From an uncultured Roseateles sp. (lineage in GTDB: Bacteria > Pseudomonadota > Gammaproteobacteria > Burkholderiales > Burkholderiaceae_C): 64,000 nucleotides of DNA. Both the position numbers and the translations under genes were made by a program. The DNA lies in assembly GCF_963422335.1 (NCBI RefSeq), contig NZ_OY729424.1, forward strand, positions 2,170,001-2,234,000. The letters are read 5' to 3'. This document shows, in pieces, positions 17,488-25,034 of the stretch (its first letter is position 1; each line of letters starts with the position of its first letter). The notes beneath the pieces were generated by a model, which made no database searches, was not told the DNA's origin, and saw only the letters and a list, made by a program, of their open reading frames with translations.

Positions 17488-17753
17488 AGAAGCAGAGCAA
17501 GCTGCACCAACACATTGTGGAACAGCGCGGCGACGCTGCCGGCATGGGCGAAGCCGATGCCCCAAAGGAAAGCCAGATCCGGCGCTGCCGCAGGCAGGGC
17601 CAGCGAGAAGCTACGGCCCAAAGCTGCAGCAAGCCCAGCCACAGAGCTGAAACCACCAAACCACTGGAGCGCTGACCTGCTACCAGCCAGTTGACCGCGT
17701 TGGCGCGAGACTGCCACGAAGCGGAGTTCAAACAACCGGCGGTGATTGACCAC
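17388..17753 (-). CDS. c50 cassette, family P protein reading through attC
   Basis: 121 residues from a GTG start, the most divergent of five family P members (with c9, c11, c14, c22). The hydrophobic core LALPAAAPDLAFLWGIGFAHAGSVAALFHNVLVQLALLLAN is conserved. The last 35 or so residues are encoded by the attC, and the stop lies in the R' core. The N-terminal half differs from the other four copies, but the 15 bp around the start are shared. Probably a small membrane protein. Confidence 0.55.
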   Translation of the reverse strand: MVNHRRLFELRFVAVSRQRGQLAGSRSALQWFGGFSSVAGLAAALGRSFSLALPAAAPDLAFLWGIGFAHAGSVAALFHNVLVQLALLLANQSVKGTHNGEPSLRSLFQSVPPSCAPYLQR

Positions 17754-17768
17754 GGTTTCGATGCTGCT

Positions 17769-17879
17769 GGTTAACGTCCGAGCTAACCGGCCCGCGACGG
17801 CAGGACGCCGAAGGGCCAGAATGAAATGAGGCCCGAAGGCGGCATGCCGTTGCGGGTCCGGTTGAGCGACTGGTTAGGC
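17769..17879 (-). repeat. attC of c49 (family D, 111 bp)
   Basis: R' side GGTTAAC, R'' GTTAGGC. Arms GAGCTAACCGGCCCGC and GCGGGTCCGGTTGAGC. Confidence 0.9.
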
Positions 17880-18236
17880 CTCGGCCTGCGCAGTGCCAGA
17901 GAACTGAACACGAGAAAGCATCTCTGTTGCCACCCGTGAACCAAACCGCCCAGCCAGCTTGTAGCTCTCCAGCTCGGCGTCGGAGTCGGAGCAGACACGG
18001 GCGAGTACTTCGTACGCGATGAACTCATGAGGTTGAATTCGATTTTCATGTTTCTCAAAAAGCGCAAGCTCATCCAATTCGGATTCATGCCCGTCGAGCG
18101 CATAGAAGGCATAGAAGTCGTTGTACAGTTCGCAGAACTGATCGAAGGCAAGGCTCCCAGCCACGCATTGCCGCACAAGATCGTCGTGCAGATCAAGTGC
18201 CTTCAAGAGATCTTCCTCAGATTCGAAAATCGCCAT
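17874..18236 (-). CDS. c49 cassette protein, unknown, acidic
   Basis: 120 residues, highly acidic and helical (FESEEDLLKALDLHDDLVRQ, FYALDGHESELDELALFEKHEN). No family recognised. The size and charge are like immunity proteins, but that is not evidence of function. Stop provided by attC. Confidence 0.75.
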   Translation of the reverse strand: MAIFESEEDLLKALDLHDDLVRQCVAGSLAFDQFCELYNDFYAFYALDGHESELDELALFEKHENRIQPHEFIAYEVLARVCSDSDAELESYKLAGRFGSRVATEMLSRVQFSGTAQAEA

Positions 18237-18246
18237 AGAAATTGAG

Positions 18247-18357
18247 GCCTAACGTTGAAGCTAACCGGACTGCAGCGGCAGGACGCGGCTGGCCGAGAAT
18301 GAAATGACGGCCGGCCGTGGCGTGCCGTTGCGGGTCCGGTTGAGCGCCTGGTTGGGG
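18247..18357 (-). repeat. attC of c48 (family D, 111 bp)
   Basis: R' GCCTAAC; R'' side GTTGGGG, a substitution of the usual GTTAG. Confidence 0.88.
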
Positions 18358-18482
18358 CTCAGACCTCGGCGCAACCGATTCTCCCGCCAACACTCAATTG
18401 AAACGAACTCTCCCGTCGTCGGCTCCTGCGCGAGGAGCTCCCCTTTCGAGGATTCAACAAGGAAGAAATGCAGTGCATGCAA
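18261..18482 (-). CDS. c48 possible second ORF, reads through attC
   Basis: 73 codons from a TTG; the first 45 residues lie in cassette DNA and the rest in the attC. There is no ribosome site. It fills the space after the signal-peptide gene of c48 but has no other support. Confidence 0.25.
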   Translation of the reverse strand: MHALHFFLVESSKGELLAQEPTTGEFVSIECWRENRLRRGLSPNQALNRTRNGTPRPAVISFSASRVLPLQSG

Positions 18483-18497
18483 ATGCGTCTTGTGATA

Positions 18498-18731
18498 TTA
18501 GTAAATGGCGATTGACCAGTAGCACTTGGACCCGTGCGGTTCGGGTGCCTGACCCGGCTGAAAGATCACGGGAACTGGGCTTGATTTGATGAGCGCACGC
18601 GCTTCCGGCAATGAAGTGACGCGCGAAATTGCCATGTCTCGCTCCCGCCTGTCGGCCGGCGGTTCGACGCAAGTTGCAAATGACGTCAGGTGCAAGCCGG
18701 CGAGGCAGATGGCGACTAGTAATGCGTGCAT
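18498..18731 (-). CDS. c48 cassette, small secreted protein
   Basis: 77 residues with a signal peptide (MHALLVAICLAGLHLTSFATC). The mature part is about 55 residues with two or three cysteines (CVEPPADRRE, SKCYWSIAIY). Not recognised. Start 12 bp from the attC. Confidence 0.65.
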   Translation of the reverse strand: MHALLVAICLAGLHLTSFATCVEPPADRRERDMAISRVTSLPEARALIKSSPVPVIFQPGQAPEPHGSKCYWSIAIY

Positions 18732-18742
18732 TTTGCGATGAG

Positions 18743-18844
18743 CCCTAACGTTTGACATGAGGGGCAAACGACGGCGGCACCAGTGTGGGCAGCGAGCCAA
18801 AAACCGAACAGCCGTTGTTTGTCCCCTCGATGGAGTGGTTAGGC
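18743..18844 (-). repeat. attC of c47 (family A, 102 bp)
   Basis: R' side CCCTAAC, R'' GTTAGGC. Confidence 0.92.
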
Positions 18845-18845
18845 A

Positions 18846-19286
18846 TCACAGCCTCTCCTGCAGCGCTATCTTCGCTGCATGCGCCAACTCCCGCATGACT
18901 ACCTCACTCGTTGTTGCCAGATAATCAAGCCAGGAAATTACAGCAAGCCATTGCTCGTTGGAGTACCCACTCTCTGGGTCGTATCCTTGGTTCGAATCGA
19001 TGTTGATGCGAGCGGCATCAGCGGCATCACCCGTTGGGTCCGCCAGGGCAGCACACAGCCAAGCTGGCAGAAAGTAGTGTTTGGCTTTGGCCGAGAGAAG
19101 CGGGAGGTCCCAAACATGCTTATGTAGGAGCTCACCAGTTAGAGCATCGCAGGTGATGCCAGAAAGACTATCCCGCAGCGCATCGCACTCCGCACATTGA
19201 TGGGGCACGATTTCACTGATGTGCGGCCTCGCTACATCGGCAAATGCCACCTGGATTCGTTGAGCGATTACGTCGGCGGGTTCCAT
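18846..19286 (-). CDS. c47 cassette, DUF6714-like protein
   Basis: 146 residues from MEPADV. The pattern of an N-terminal helix, then VPHQCAECDALRDSLSG, then LLHKHVWDLPLLSAKAKHYFLPAWLCAAL matches my memory of the DUF6714 family, small cytoplasmic proteins often found beside immunity-type genes. The stop is just before the R'' core. An in-frame ATG eight codons upstream would start inside the attC. Confidence 0.75.
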   Translation of the reverse strand: MEPADVIAQRIQVAFADVARPHISEIVPHQCAECDALRDSLSGITCDALTGELLHKHVWDLPLLSAKAKHYFLPAWLCAALADPTGDAADAARINIDSNQGYDPESGYSNEQWLAVISWLDYLATTSEVVMRELAHAAKIALQERL

Positions 19287-19291
19287 GTGAT

Positions 19292-19360
19292 GCCTAACGT
19301 TGAAGTTCACCGGCGGACCGAGGCTTGCCGAGGGACGTCCGGTGGAACGACCGGTTAGGC
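19292..19360 (-). repeat. attC of c46 (family E, 69 bp)
   Basis: Cores GCCTAAC and GTTAGGC. Arms TTCACCGGCGGACC and GTCCGGTGGAAC. Confidence 0.88.
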
Positions 19361-19578
19361 AGCAGCCCCCTCAGGTTGACCCAATTCTTGCCCAGCACGG
19401 CTTCAGAAATACAAATCTTGCCCAGCATGCTTCCCCAGATCCCGGTCGAATACTGGCAAGCCGCCGCAACCGACCGCAGCAACTGAGACGCGGTAACCGC
19501 CCCAATCATGATGCACAAGCAAGCCGCCCAGACTGTGCAGGCTTGCAATGTTTCGGGTTGTGGGGCGGCGCCTTCCAT
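19294..19578 (-). CDS. c46 cassette ORF, reads through attC
   Basis: 94 residues from ATG 19578. One hydrophobic segment (ACTVWAACLCIMIGAVTASQLL) could span the membrane. The last 24 residues are attC-encoded, and the stop is in the R' core. It is the only ORF of note in this 235-bp cassette. No family recognised. Confidence 0.4.
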   Translation of the reverse strand: MEGAAPQPETLQACTVWAACLCIMIGAVTASQLLRSVAAACQYSTGIWGSMLGKICISEAVLGKNWVNLRGLLPNRSFHRTSLGKPRSAGELQR

Positions 19579-19595
19579 CGGAGTATGAATCTGGT

Positions 19596-19653
19596 ACCTA
19601 ACGTCTGAGCTCAGCCGCAGCCGAAGGCTGTCGGATGGAGCGATTGGTTATGC
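19596..19653 (-). repeat. attC of c45 (family F, 58 bp)
   Basis: R' ACCTAAC, R'' side GTTATGC. The stem CAGCCGCAGCC.GAAGGCTGTC is shared with the c8 site. Confidence 0.8.
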
Positions 19654-19945
19654 GTAGCCCCAACGACGGAGGCACAGGCGCTTGAGTGCCGGATGCGCCA
19701 GCCGAAGAAGGAGCCAGCCGGGCGCGCCCCGAGGGCGGTGGCGTGGACCGAAAGCGAGGCGATGGTTGCATGGCGGTGACTTTACCCGCGTAGACCATGC
19801 CATGGTCCATAGCAAACCCTGAAGACTGAGCAGGCGACGCGCGTGGCGACGGAGCTTGCCTGCTGGTCAGTTCGACGCGCGCGGCGGAGACTCCAGTGTG
19901 GCCGCAAGCGGAACCAACCTTAGAGTTCCGGCGAAGCCGACGCAT
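19598..19945 (-). CDS. c45 cassette ORF, family Q (paralogue of c8)
   Basis: 115 residues from MRRLRRNS, low in hydrophobic residues and rich in Ser, Pro and Arg. The ORF ends in attC-encoded ITNRSIRQPSAAAELRR. A related cassette at 39.0 kb keeps this frame open, with PRFRSTPPPSG and AQSSGFAM conserved. Coding status is uncertain; the conserved DNA may act in another way. Confidence 0.35.
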   Translation of the reverse strand: MRRLRRNSKVGSACGHTGVSAARVELTSRQAPSPRASPAQSSGFAMDHGMVYAGKVTAMQPSPRFRSTPPPSGRARLAPSSAGASGTQAPVPPSLGLRITNRSIRQPSAAAELRR

Positions 19946-20001
19946 AACGTTTGAGATGAGAGGACGTGCTTTAGCACGTCCTCTCGATTGAAGGGTTAGA
20001 G
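19942..20001 (-). repeat. attC of c44 (family E, 60 bp)
   Basis: R' GCATAAC, R'' side GTTAGAG. A near-perfect hairpin GAGAGGACGTGC.TTTA.GCACGTCCTCTC. Confidence 0.88.
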
Positions 20002-20418
20002 CGCATTTCTCGGCCACACCCTTTCAGGCTTTTGCCCCAACTGCCAATCAACATACTCTTGAGGCGGAGTGCCAATATCAATTACATGCTCCGCTTGAAA
20101 TGGAATTTCCGCACCGAAACAGAGGTATTCACCTTCGGATTGCTCAAAGGTGGCCGGTTTGTTGTCGAGGATTCCGATATAGGTCTCACCAATCTTCTCG
20201 GAAATAATGACCCACATTCGTTCCGTAGTAGTTTCGACTTCTCCGGATTCTTTGTTAACTGATTCAATCTCAAATATCAGCTTTGCTGCAGCGCCTCTGA
20301 GTAATTCTTGTCTGTCGGAAAGGCTGGGCAACCAGAAACTCTCCGGATTCGCAGCATGACGTTCCTCTCCTGAAAGCAGGCGCCAGTAATCGACCTCAAG
20401 GCTTGGCAATCGCATCAT
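19996..20418 (-). CDS. c44 cassette, DUF2314-like protein
   Basis: 140 residues from MMRLPSLEV. The central segment ERMWVIISEKIGETYIGILDNKPA followed by FGAEIPFQAEHVIDI fits the DUF2314 pattern (a beta sandwich with G.Y.G.L.N.P and a closing HV.DI strand). Soluble; the stop is in the R'' core. DUF2314-type proteins occur as immunity or accessory proteins in several bacterial systems; no role is shown here. Confidence 0.75.
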   Translation of the reverse strand: MMRLPSLEVDYWRLLSGEERHAANPESFWLPSLSDRQELLRGAAAKLIFEIESVNKESGEVETTTERMWVIISEKIGETYIGILDNKPATFEQSEGEYLCFGAEIPFQAEHVIDIGTPPQEYVDWQLGQKPERVWPRNAL

Positions 20419-20421
20419 GCG

Positions 20422-20523
20422 CTCTAACGTTTGACATGAGGGGCGGACGGCGGCGGCACAAGACTTGGCAACCAGCACAAACCTTGCTCGCCGTTGGCCG
20501 TCCCTTCGATGGATTGGTTAGGC
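20422..20523 (-). repeat. attC of c43 (family A, 102 bp)
   Basis: R' side CTCTAAC, R'' GTTAGGC; GGCGGACGGCGGC arm. Confidence 0.9.
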
Positions 20524-20907
20524 ATTTGGCTGGCTACGGTGCGGATTTTTACCATGCCAAGTATGGCGGCAACGCGTGCAACGCTCTGACGTCGGGCCGC
20601 TTGGAAGGTGGCCACATGCTGGGCAAAAGTTGAGAAAGATCTCGGCAGGATACTTCTCAACCACCAACGCAGAGATTTCCTGCCTTCGCTGCCCAGAGAG
20701 CAACGAGACTTCGCCCTGAAGTCTTTCAATTGGCCACCCAAAATATTTCCAGTCCTCGGGTCGGAGGAAGCTGCATGCCGACCTGTCAGTTTGTGGGTAT
20801 GCGACTAATGCACGCACCATTGACAAATAGCCAGCTTCCCGCTCGATGAGTGAGCGATAGTTTCGCCAAACGTATTCGCATAGTTCATCAGGTTCGAGCG
20901 GCTGCAT
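20518..20907 (-). CDS. c43 cassette, C-terminal zinc-ribbon protein
   Basis: 129 residues. The N-terminal two thirds are helical (PDELCEYVWRNYRSLIEREAGYLSMVRALVAY). A C-terminal ribbon, NFCPACGHLPSGPTSERCTRCRHTW, carries two CxxC pairs likely to bind zinc. Soluble and not assigned to a named family. Stop in the R'' core. Confidence 0.75.
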   Translation of the reverse strand: MQPLEPDELCEYVWRNYRSLIEREAGYLSMVRALVAYPQTDRSACSFLRPEDWKYFGWPIERLQGEVSLLSGQRRQEISALVVEKYPAEIFLNFCPACGHLPSGPTSERCTRCRHTWHGKNPHRSQPNA

Positions 20908-20914
20908 TCCAGAT

Positions 20915-21016
20915 GCCTAACGTTGGAGGTAAGGGGCACACGACGGCGGCGCGAACTGGAACGAAGGGCACCAGCTTGGTCCGCCGTTGTGTGTCCCCTT
21001 GACCGACCGGTTAGAC
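20915..21016 (-). repeat. attC of c42 (family C, 102 bp)
   Basis: R' GCCTAAC, R'' GTTAGAC. Confidence 0.92.
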
Positions 21017-21679
21017 CGCATGCTGCCACCGCAGACCGTATTTCAGCAAACGCGGACCGAAGAGAAAGTGCAGTACGCGCCGACGGCTCGCACCCTTTGA
21101 CTTTGACGATGCATGCAGCAAGAGTGGACGCATCGCGAGAACTCCGCCTCGTTCCGAAGGGCAGCTTACCTCAGAGTTTCGCCGCGCCGCAACGGCGGCC
21201 TCGGGCGAAATGCGACCTAGCTTGTGCGACCCAGGGACAACGCGCAGTGGCCCATCGTCGGCCGAGCACGGATCGAGATGAAGGCGAACAGCCATCAATT
21301 GCTCGAGAGTCTCAATGGGCGCTTGAACGAAAAGAGAGCCTTCTTTCTCCGACCAACCACCAAGAGCTGGATCGGCGACCCGTTCGGCGACGGGAATACT
21401 TAGGTCCTGGTGAACCGGGACCAGCCAATTCCGTTCCGCGGACTTCTCGAAGAACGTGCACTGCACGGCAACATAGCCAGGAGGGACAAGCTCTGATACC
21501 ACCGGGGAGTTCTGAACGCGCCTAGCCAGCTGGGCGCACCACTCATTTGGCAAGAGGCACCGAGAACCGACGGAATCCGGACTCAGCGCGACCAATGTAG
21601 CGATTGCCTCGCACTCGTTGGATTCAATCACGGCGGGCGCGAGTGCAAAGCCGTTCGTAGCGAAAGTATCTTGGATCAT
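21011..21679 (-). CDS. c42 cassette, phytanoyl-CoA dioxygenase-like oxygenase
   Basis: 222 residues resembling the PhyH family of Fe(II)/2-oxoglutarate oxygenases. The start FATNGFALAPAVIESNECEAI is typical. VHQD near residue 94 could supply the HxD iron ligands, and LLLHASSKSKGASRRRVLHF near 187-205 the distal His and the 2-oxoglutarate-binding Arg. RVVPGSHKLGRI is the usual PGSH strand-loop. Length is slightly short of the family norm of 250-300. Substrate unknown. One of the few enzyme-coding cassettes. Confidence 0.85.
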   Translation of the reverse strand: MIQDTFATNGFALAPAVIESNECEAIATLVALSPDSVGSRCLLPNEWCAQLARRVQNSPVVSELVPPGYVAVQCTFFEKSAERNWLVPVHQDLSIPVAERVADPALGGWSEKEGSLFVQAPIETLEQLMAVRLHLDPCSADDGPLRVVPGSHKLGRISPEAAVAARRNSEVSCPSERGGVLAMRPLLLHASSKSKGASRRRVLHFLFGPRLLKYGLRWQHAV

Positions 21680-21689
21680 CGACTCTGCG

Positions 21690-21791
21690 GTCTAACGTTT
21701 GACATGAGGGGCAAACGGCGGCGGCACCAACCTGGGCAACGAGCCCAAGCCTGAACCGCCGTTGTTTGTCCCCTCGATGGAATGGTTAGGC
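21690..21791 (-). repeat. attC of c41 (family A, 102 bp)
   Basis: Cores GTCTAAC and GTTAGGC. Confidence 0.92.
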
Positions 21792-21799
21792 ATCGGCTA

Positions 21800-22228
21800 C
21801 TAATCGCACATTTGACCCATGTTCTGAACACACTTGAGGTGCCTTCGAAGCTCGGCAGTACGCATTAGGGTCATTCCGGCAAGACAGTAACCCTCGTTCT
21901 TCGCCTTCCAACCAGGCGACGCGATTGTTAAGCGATAACCGACATTGCACTCTAAATTACGGTACGCCAACCATGCCTTCTGAGAAGCTAGGATCTTTCC
22001 GACCGTGACTTTGTCGTACTCCGAGGACCGCTTGGTGGTTGTCAGCAAATCGGAGAGCACTGGGTTCATTTCGTCTTCTGCCTTCTCCAACGCTGACCGG
22101 GAGCAAGCCGCTCGGGTAGGTCCGTCAGAACCTCCATCGTCGCCGCACGGATCGTCGGTCGCAAACGTGGCAAAAGGAAGAAGCCCTGCCAGCACGACAG
22201 CGAGGGCAATAAGCGTCTTGGATTTCAT
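21800..22228 (-). CDS. c41 cassette, LprI-like secreted protein (DUF1311)
   Basis: 142 residues with a signal peptide (MKSKTLIALAVVLAGLLPFATFA). The mature domain has the LprI N-terminal pattern: spaced cysteines (DDPCGD, RAACSR, LECNVGY, EGYCLAGM, LKCVQ) and SQKAWLAYRNLECN near residue 84, the family hallmark. Some LprI-type proteins inhibit lysozyme in the periplasm. The stop falls 9 bp before the attC. Confidence 0.85.
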   Translation of the reverse strand: MKSKTLIALAVVLAGLLPFATFATDDPCGDDGGSDGPTRAACSRSALEKAEDEMNPVLSDLLTTTKRSSEYDKVTVGKILASQKAWLAYRNLECNVGYRLTIASPGWKAKNEGYCLAGMTLMRTAELRRHLKCVQNMGQMCD

Positions 22229-22237
22229 TGATGCGAT

Positions 22238-22339
22238 TCCTAACGTTTGACATGAGGGGCAAACGACGGCGGCACCGGCATGGACAGAAAGCCAAAACCC
22301 GGACCGCCGTTGTTTGTCCCCTCGATGGAATGGTTAGGC
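22238..22339 (-). repeat. attC of c40 (family A, 102 bp)
   Basis: R' side TCCTAAC, R'' GTTAGGC. Confidence 0.92.
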
Positions 22340-22452
22340 CGCACTCTACGCGAAGCACAGCGATGAGCAACGGCGAACCGACGGCGCGGCTCGGAAAACA
22401 TGGATTGGGCGCCTCGCAGGCACCAAGTGCCCACCATAGAGGCGTTGTTCAT
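22240..22452 (-). CDS. c40 possible second ORF overlapping by ATGA
   Basis: 70 codons beginning in an ATGA overlap with the membrane-protein gene upstream. About half lies in the attC. The overlap suggests translational coupling, but the residues show no recognisable fold. Confidence 0.3.
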   Translation of the reverse strand: MNNASMVGTWCLRGAQSMFSEPRRRFAVAHRCASRRVRPNHSIEGTNNGGPGFGFLSMPVPPSFAPHVKR

Positions 22453-22721
22453 GTCGCTCTCCCCCACCCGAAAATGAGCGCAAAAACTAGGGCGATGTAG
22501 AACGCAATACCTACAAACAGAAGTCCGTTGACGGTGACAACACGCTGACCATCTCGCTTGAAGGACAGCGCACCAGCCGGGCTGTGGATGCGCCCCTCCT
22601 TCCCGTTGAGCCTCTCGCCTCGCCATCGACCGAGCGTCCCGAGGAACACCACTGCGCGACCCGTATTGAGAAGAACAAGCTCCACGAGAAGCCAGGCAGT
22701 CAGCGCTAGCAGCTCTTCCAC
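22449..22721 (-). CDS. c40 cassette, small membrane protein
   Basis: 90 residues with two membrane helices (ALTAWLLVELVLLNTGRAVVFLG and VNGLLFVGIAFYIALVFALIFGW) joined by a charged loop (RWRGERLNGKEGR). Not recognised. Start 7 bp from the attC. Confidence 0.75.
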   Translation of the reverse strand: MEELLALTAWLLVELVLLNTGRAVVFLGTLGRWRGERLNGKEGRIHSPAGALSFKRDGQRVVTVNGLLFVGIAFYIALVFALIFGWGRAT

Positions 22722-22728
22722 TTGTGAG

Positions 22729-22830
22729 GCCTAACGTTTGACATGAGGGGCAAACGACGGCGGCACCAGCCTGGGCGACGAGCCCAAACTTGGACCGCCG
22801 TTGTTTGTCCCCTCGATGGAATGGTTAGAG
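22729..22830 (-). repeat. attC of c39 (family A, 102 bp)
   Basis: R' GCCTAAC, R'' side GTTAGAG. Nearly the same as the c55 site, in line with the paralogous genes. Confidence 0.92.
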
Positions 22831-22837
22831 CGGACCA

Positions 22838-23221
22838 CTACTGAACTCCGGAAGTGTTGCTGACATTGGCGCCGGATCTGTACTGAAGCACGGCGACGAC
22901 GAAGAGCAGGACGGCAAATGCTGCCCAAAAGTACGCTACGCCGTGGGCGCCAAGTTGCGCGTGGAAGAAGGAGATGACTTGTGACCAACGGCCAGTGAAC
23001 GGTGGTGACTTCGGCTGGCGCCACTCGACGAATGCCAGAACTCCGAGCATGAAGCCGAAACCTGCACTGACCCTCCACTTTGCTATCTGTTTTGGGTGCC
23101 AACCATTCTTGAGGGTCGCGCGTGGCAATGGAGTGACAGGGCTATTCGCAGATCGCCGACGCTCCCAGATAAGGAAGGCCAGCATAGCCAAGAGAGAGCT
23201 AAGGAGAAGAAGTACGGGCAT
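22838..23221 (-). CDS. c39 cassette, membrane protein, paralogue of c55
   Basis: 127 residues differing from the c55 protein at roughly one position in eight, mostly conservative and in the helices (MPVLLLLSSLLAMLAFLIW). The loop SPPFTGRWSQVISFFHAQ is unchanged. The conserved frame supports both being real genes. Two to three membrane helices; function unknown. Confidence 0.78.
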   Translation of the reverse strand: MPVLLLLSSLLAMLAFLIWERRRSANSPVTPLPRATLKNGWHPKQIAKWRVSAGFGFMLGVLAFVEWRQPKSPPFTGRWSQVISFFHAQLGAHGVAYFWAAFAVLLFVVAVLQYRSGANVSNTSGVQ

Positions 23222-23242
23222 ACGAGGCGTTGAAACTGTGCG

Positions 23243-23344
23243 CTCTAACGTTTGACATGAGGCGCAGACAACGGCGGCATGAGCTTCGGCAAGGAGCGCA
23301 AACCTTGCCCGCCGTTGGCTGTCGCTTCGATGGATTGGTTAGGC
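23243..23344 (-). repeat. attC of c38 (family A variant, 102 bp)
   Basis: R' side CTCTAAC, R'' GTTAGGC; GGCGC subtype. Confidence 0.9.
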
Positions 23345-23740
23345 ATCAGTGTGTGCACGAGTTCGCTCCATTGCAACGGAGGAAACACTAAACCCGAGCT
23401 TGCCGAAGAAGCCGGAGGCGCCATCACGGCCAGCTCGCAAGACCCAAGTAATGCTCGAATTTGTGCCGACGATGTGCTCGACCAACGCACGGCCGGCTCC
23501 GCGACCGCGATACGCTTGGTCAACGACGACCATGGAAAGATAGCCGTTTGAAAGGCCGTCTGTGATCCCGCGCGCGAAGCCGATGACTTGTCCTGAAGCG
23601 AGAGCGACTGCAGTTCGCTGTGAGTTCTGAAGCAGCGCCTCGAATTGCTCTTTGTCCGCCACTCGTGCAGCCCAGCCGTTTGTGGCGAGAAGCTCACGGA
23701 CAGGATCAATATCGGTGATGCTGAGGTCGCGGATTTGCAT
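23339..23740 (-). CDS. c38 cassette, GNAT N-acetyltransferase
   Basis: 133 residues, a compact GNAT domain. IRDLSITDIDPVRELLATNGW is the first strand-helix. VALASGQVIGFARGITDG is the next strand pair. LSMVVVDQAYRGRGAGRALVEHIV holds motif A with the acetyl-CoA loop (R-G-x-G-x-G/A), near residue 75. GASGFFGKLGFSV is motif B. Complete for a small GNAT. Substrate unknown. Start 4 bp from the attC; stop in the R'' core. Confidence 0.92.
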   Translation of the reverse strand: MQIRDLSITDIDPVRELLATNGWAARVADKEQFEALLQNSQRTAVALASGQVIGFARGITDGLSNGYLSMVVVDQAYRGRGAGRALVEHIVGTNSSITWVLRAGRDGASGFFGKLGFSVSSVAMERTRAHTDA

Positions 23741-23743
23741 GAT

Positions 23744-23845
23744 GCCTAACGTTTGACATGAGGGGCAGGCGACGGCGGCACAGGCTTTGGCAACCAGCAC
23801 AAACCATGCTCGCCGTTGGATGTCCCCTCGATGGAATGGTTAGCC
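23744..23845 (-). repeat. attC of c37 (family A, 102 bp)
   Basis: Cores GCCTAAC and GTTAGCC. Confidence 0.92.
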
Positions 23846-24397
23846 CGCATTCAGCGGCTCCTCGGAAAAGCTACTGAGGTCGGCCTCACCATCGAAGGCG
23901 TTCACAGAGATCGCAAACGGTGATGGCAAGGTAGTAGCCAACAAGACAGTTCCGTTGCCGTCGCGAACTCTGATACCACCCACATAAGTACATGCAGCGA
24001 GCGCAACTTGGGGTGCCTGGCCAGGCGCGCCCTGGCACTGCATCATTGGGGACGATCCAAGCGCGCCCTCGCACACCATGCCAGGATCCAGCCAGTCCTG
24101 AGTGCGGAGCAGATATACCTCGATTGGCGGCGCAAGATGGAAATCTCGGACTTCCGAAGCAGTGAAGTGGGTTACAGAAGCGGCGGTGATTGGAAAGACT
24201 TCGAACCTGGGTTGTAGCATCTGCTCGTCAGCGTGGATAGATATCACTTCACCGGTTGCTAGGACCATCTGAAGGCCGCCGTAGATTTCAGTTTTCCCGG
24301 TGGCGCGTGCGCTGACGCCAATGCGAACTACGCCACCTTTGATCGCCGAAAGGGTGGCGGATACAGCGGCTGGTAGATCAAGCTCGTAAGTGTGCAT
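23840..24397 (-). CDS. c37 cassette protein, unknown, beta-rich
   Basis: 185 residues from MHTYELDLPA. Alternating polar and hydrophobic strands throughout (GGVVRIGVSARATG, RFEVFPITAASVTHF, TYVGGIRVRDGNGTVLLA), so probably a beta sandwich. No membrane segment or signal. Not recognised. Stop in the R'' core. Confidence 0.75.
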   Translation of the reverse strand: MHTYELDLPAAVSATLSAIKGGVVRIGVSARATGKTEIYGGLQMVLATGEVISIHADEQMLQPRFEVFPITAASVTHFTASEVRDFHLAPPIEVYLLRTQDWLDPGMVCEGALGSSPMMQCQGAPGQAPQVALAACTYVGGIRVRDGNGTVLLATTLPSPFAISVNAFDGEADLSSFSEEPLNAG

Positions 24398-24402
24398 TTG
24401 CG

Positions 24403-24504
24403 GGCTAACGTTGGAGGTAAGGGGCACACGACGGCGGCACGGACCTGGCCGAAGAGCGCAAACAAAGCCCGCCGTTGCGTGTCCCCTTGACCGACCGGTT
24501 AGAC
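24403..24504 (-). repeat. attC of c36 (family C, 102 bp)
   Basis: R' GGCTAAC, R'' GTTAGAC. Confidence 0.92.
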
Positions 24505-24505
24505 G

Positions 24506-25015
24506 TCATTGCTCGGCCGACCATTCAAGGAACTCCTGCGCAAACCGGGGAGTCATTTCAAGTGCCGCCTCGGCCATCGCCGCTTGGCCCTTGGCTACGG
24601 CCAGCGCTGCCATGCAGATACCCAGGAAGTCGGGCTCCCAGGTTCGACCTGAGGCCGCGGCTACAAGAGATGGAAGGCGGCGCAACGCTTCGAAGTAGGC
24701 AGACTCCAAATCACTCGGGATTGGCGGCCCACTTTTGACGCGACAGATCTCTACCCAGACCGGAAAATGAAAGTAGGAACTGTCGGCCTGTTCAGGCGCG
24801 GAAGCAAGGGCCGCAACGATATGTGGCACTGCGGCGTATGAGCTAGCAAACACATCGCCCTGATGCGCCAGTGCGCTCCAGAAACTGAACCAAGGTTCTG
24901 CGTTTCCAATAGAAGACCGCATGGCCATCAGCTCGTGGAGCCAAGCAGGAACGCCCGAAGCGCTCCCATACGCGTGCGACAACTGGCTCCAGCGCGGACT
25001 GTCGAGAGCGAGCAT
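24506..25015 (-). CDS. c36 cassette, helical-repeat-like protein
   Basis: 169 residues, mostly helical. LSHAYGSASGVPAWLHELMAM and WSALAHQGDVFASSYAAVPHIVAALA recall the opening of HEAT-like proteins found near immunity genes in actinobacteria and proteobacteria, in which a W..L.HQG.VY..A..AVP.L motif recurs. The resemblance is from memory and no function follows from it. Confidence 0.7.
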   Translation of the reverse strand: MLALDSPRWSQLSHAYGSASGVPAWLHELMAMRSSIGNAEPWFSFWSALAHQGDVFASSYAAVPHIVAALASAPEQADSSYFHFPVWVEICRVKSGPPIPSDLESAYFEALRRLPSLVAAASGRTWEPDFLGICMAALAVAKGQAAMAEAALEMTPRFAQEFLEWSAEQ

Positions 25016-25034
25016 GCTATGGGTTCCCTTTGAT

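Noticed and set aside
23741..23800. Longer versions of cassette genes starting inside the upstream attC (N-termini like MLVAKACAAVACPSCQTL).
   Set aside because: The same N-terminal sequence appears before unrelated genes and is translated attC; internal ATGs just inside each cassette fit better.
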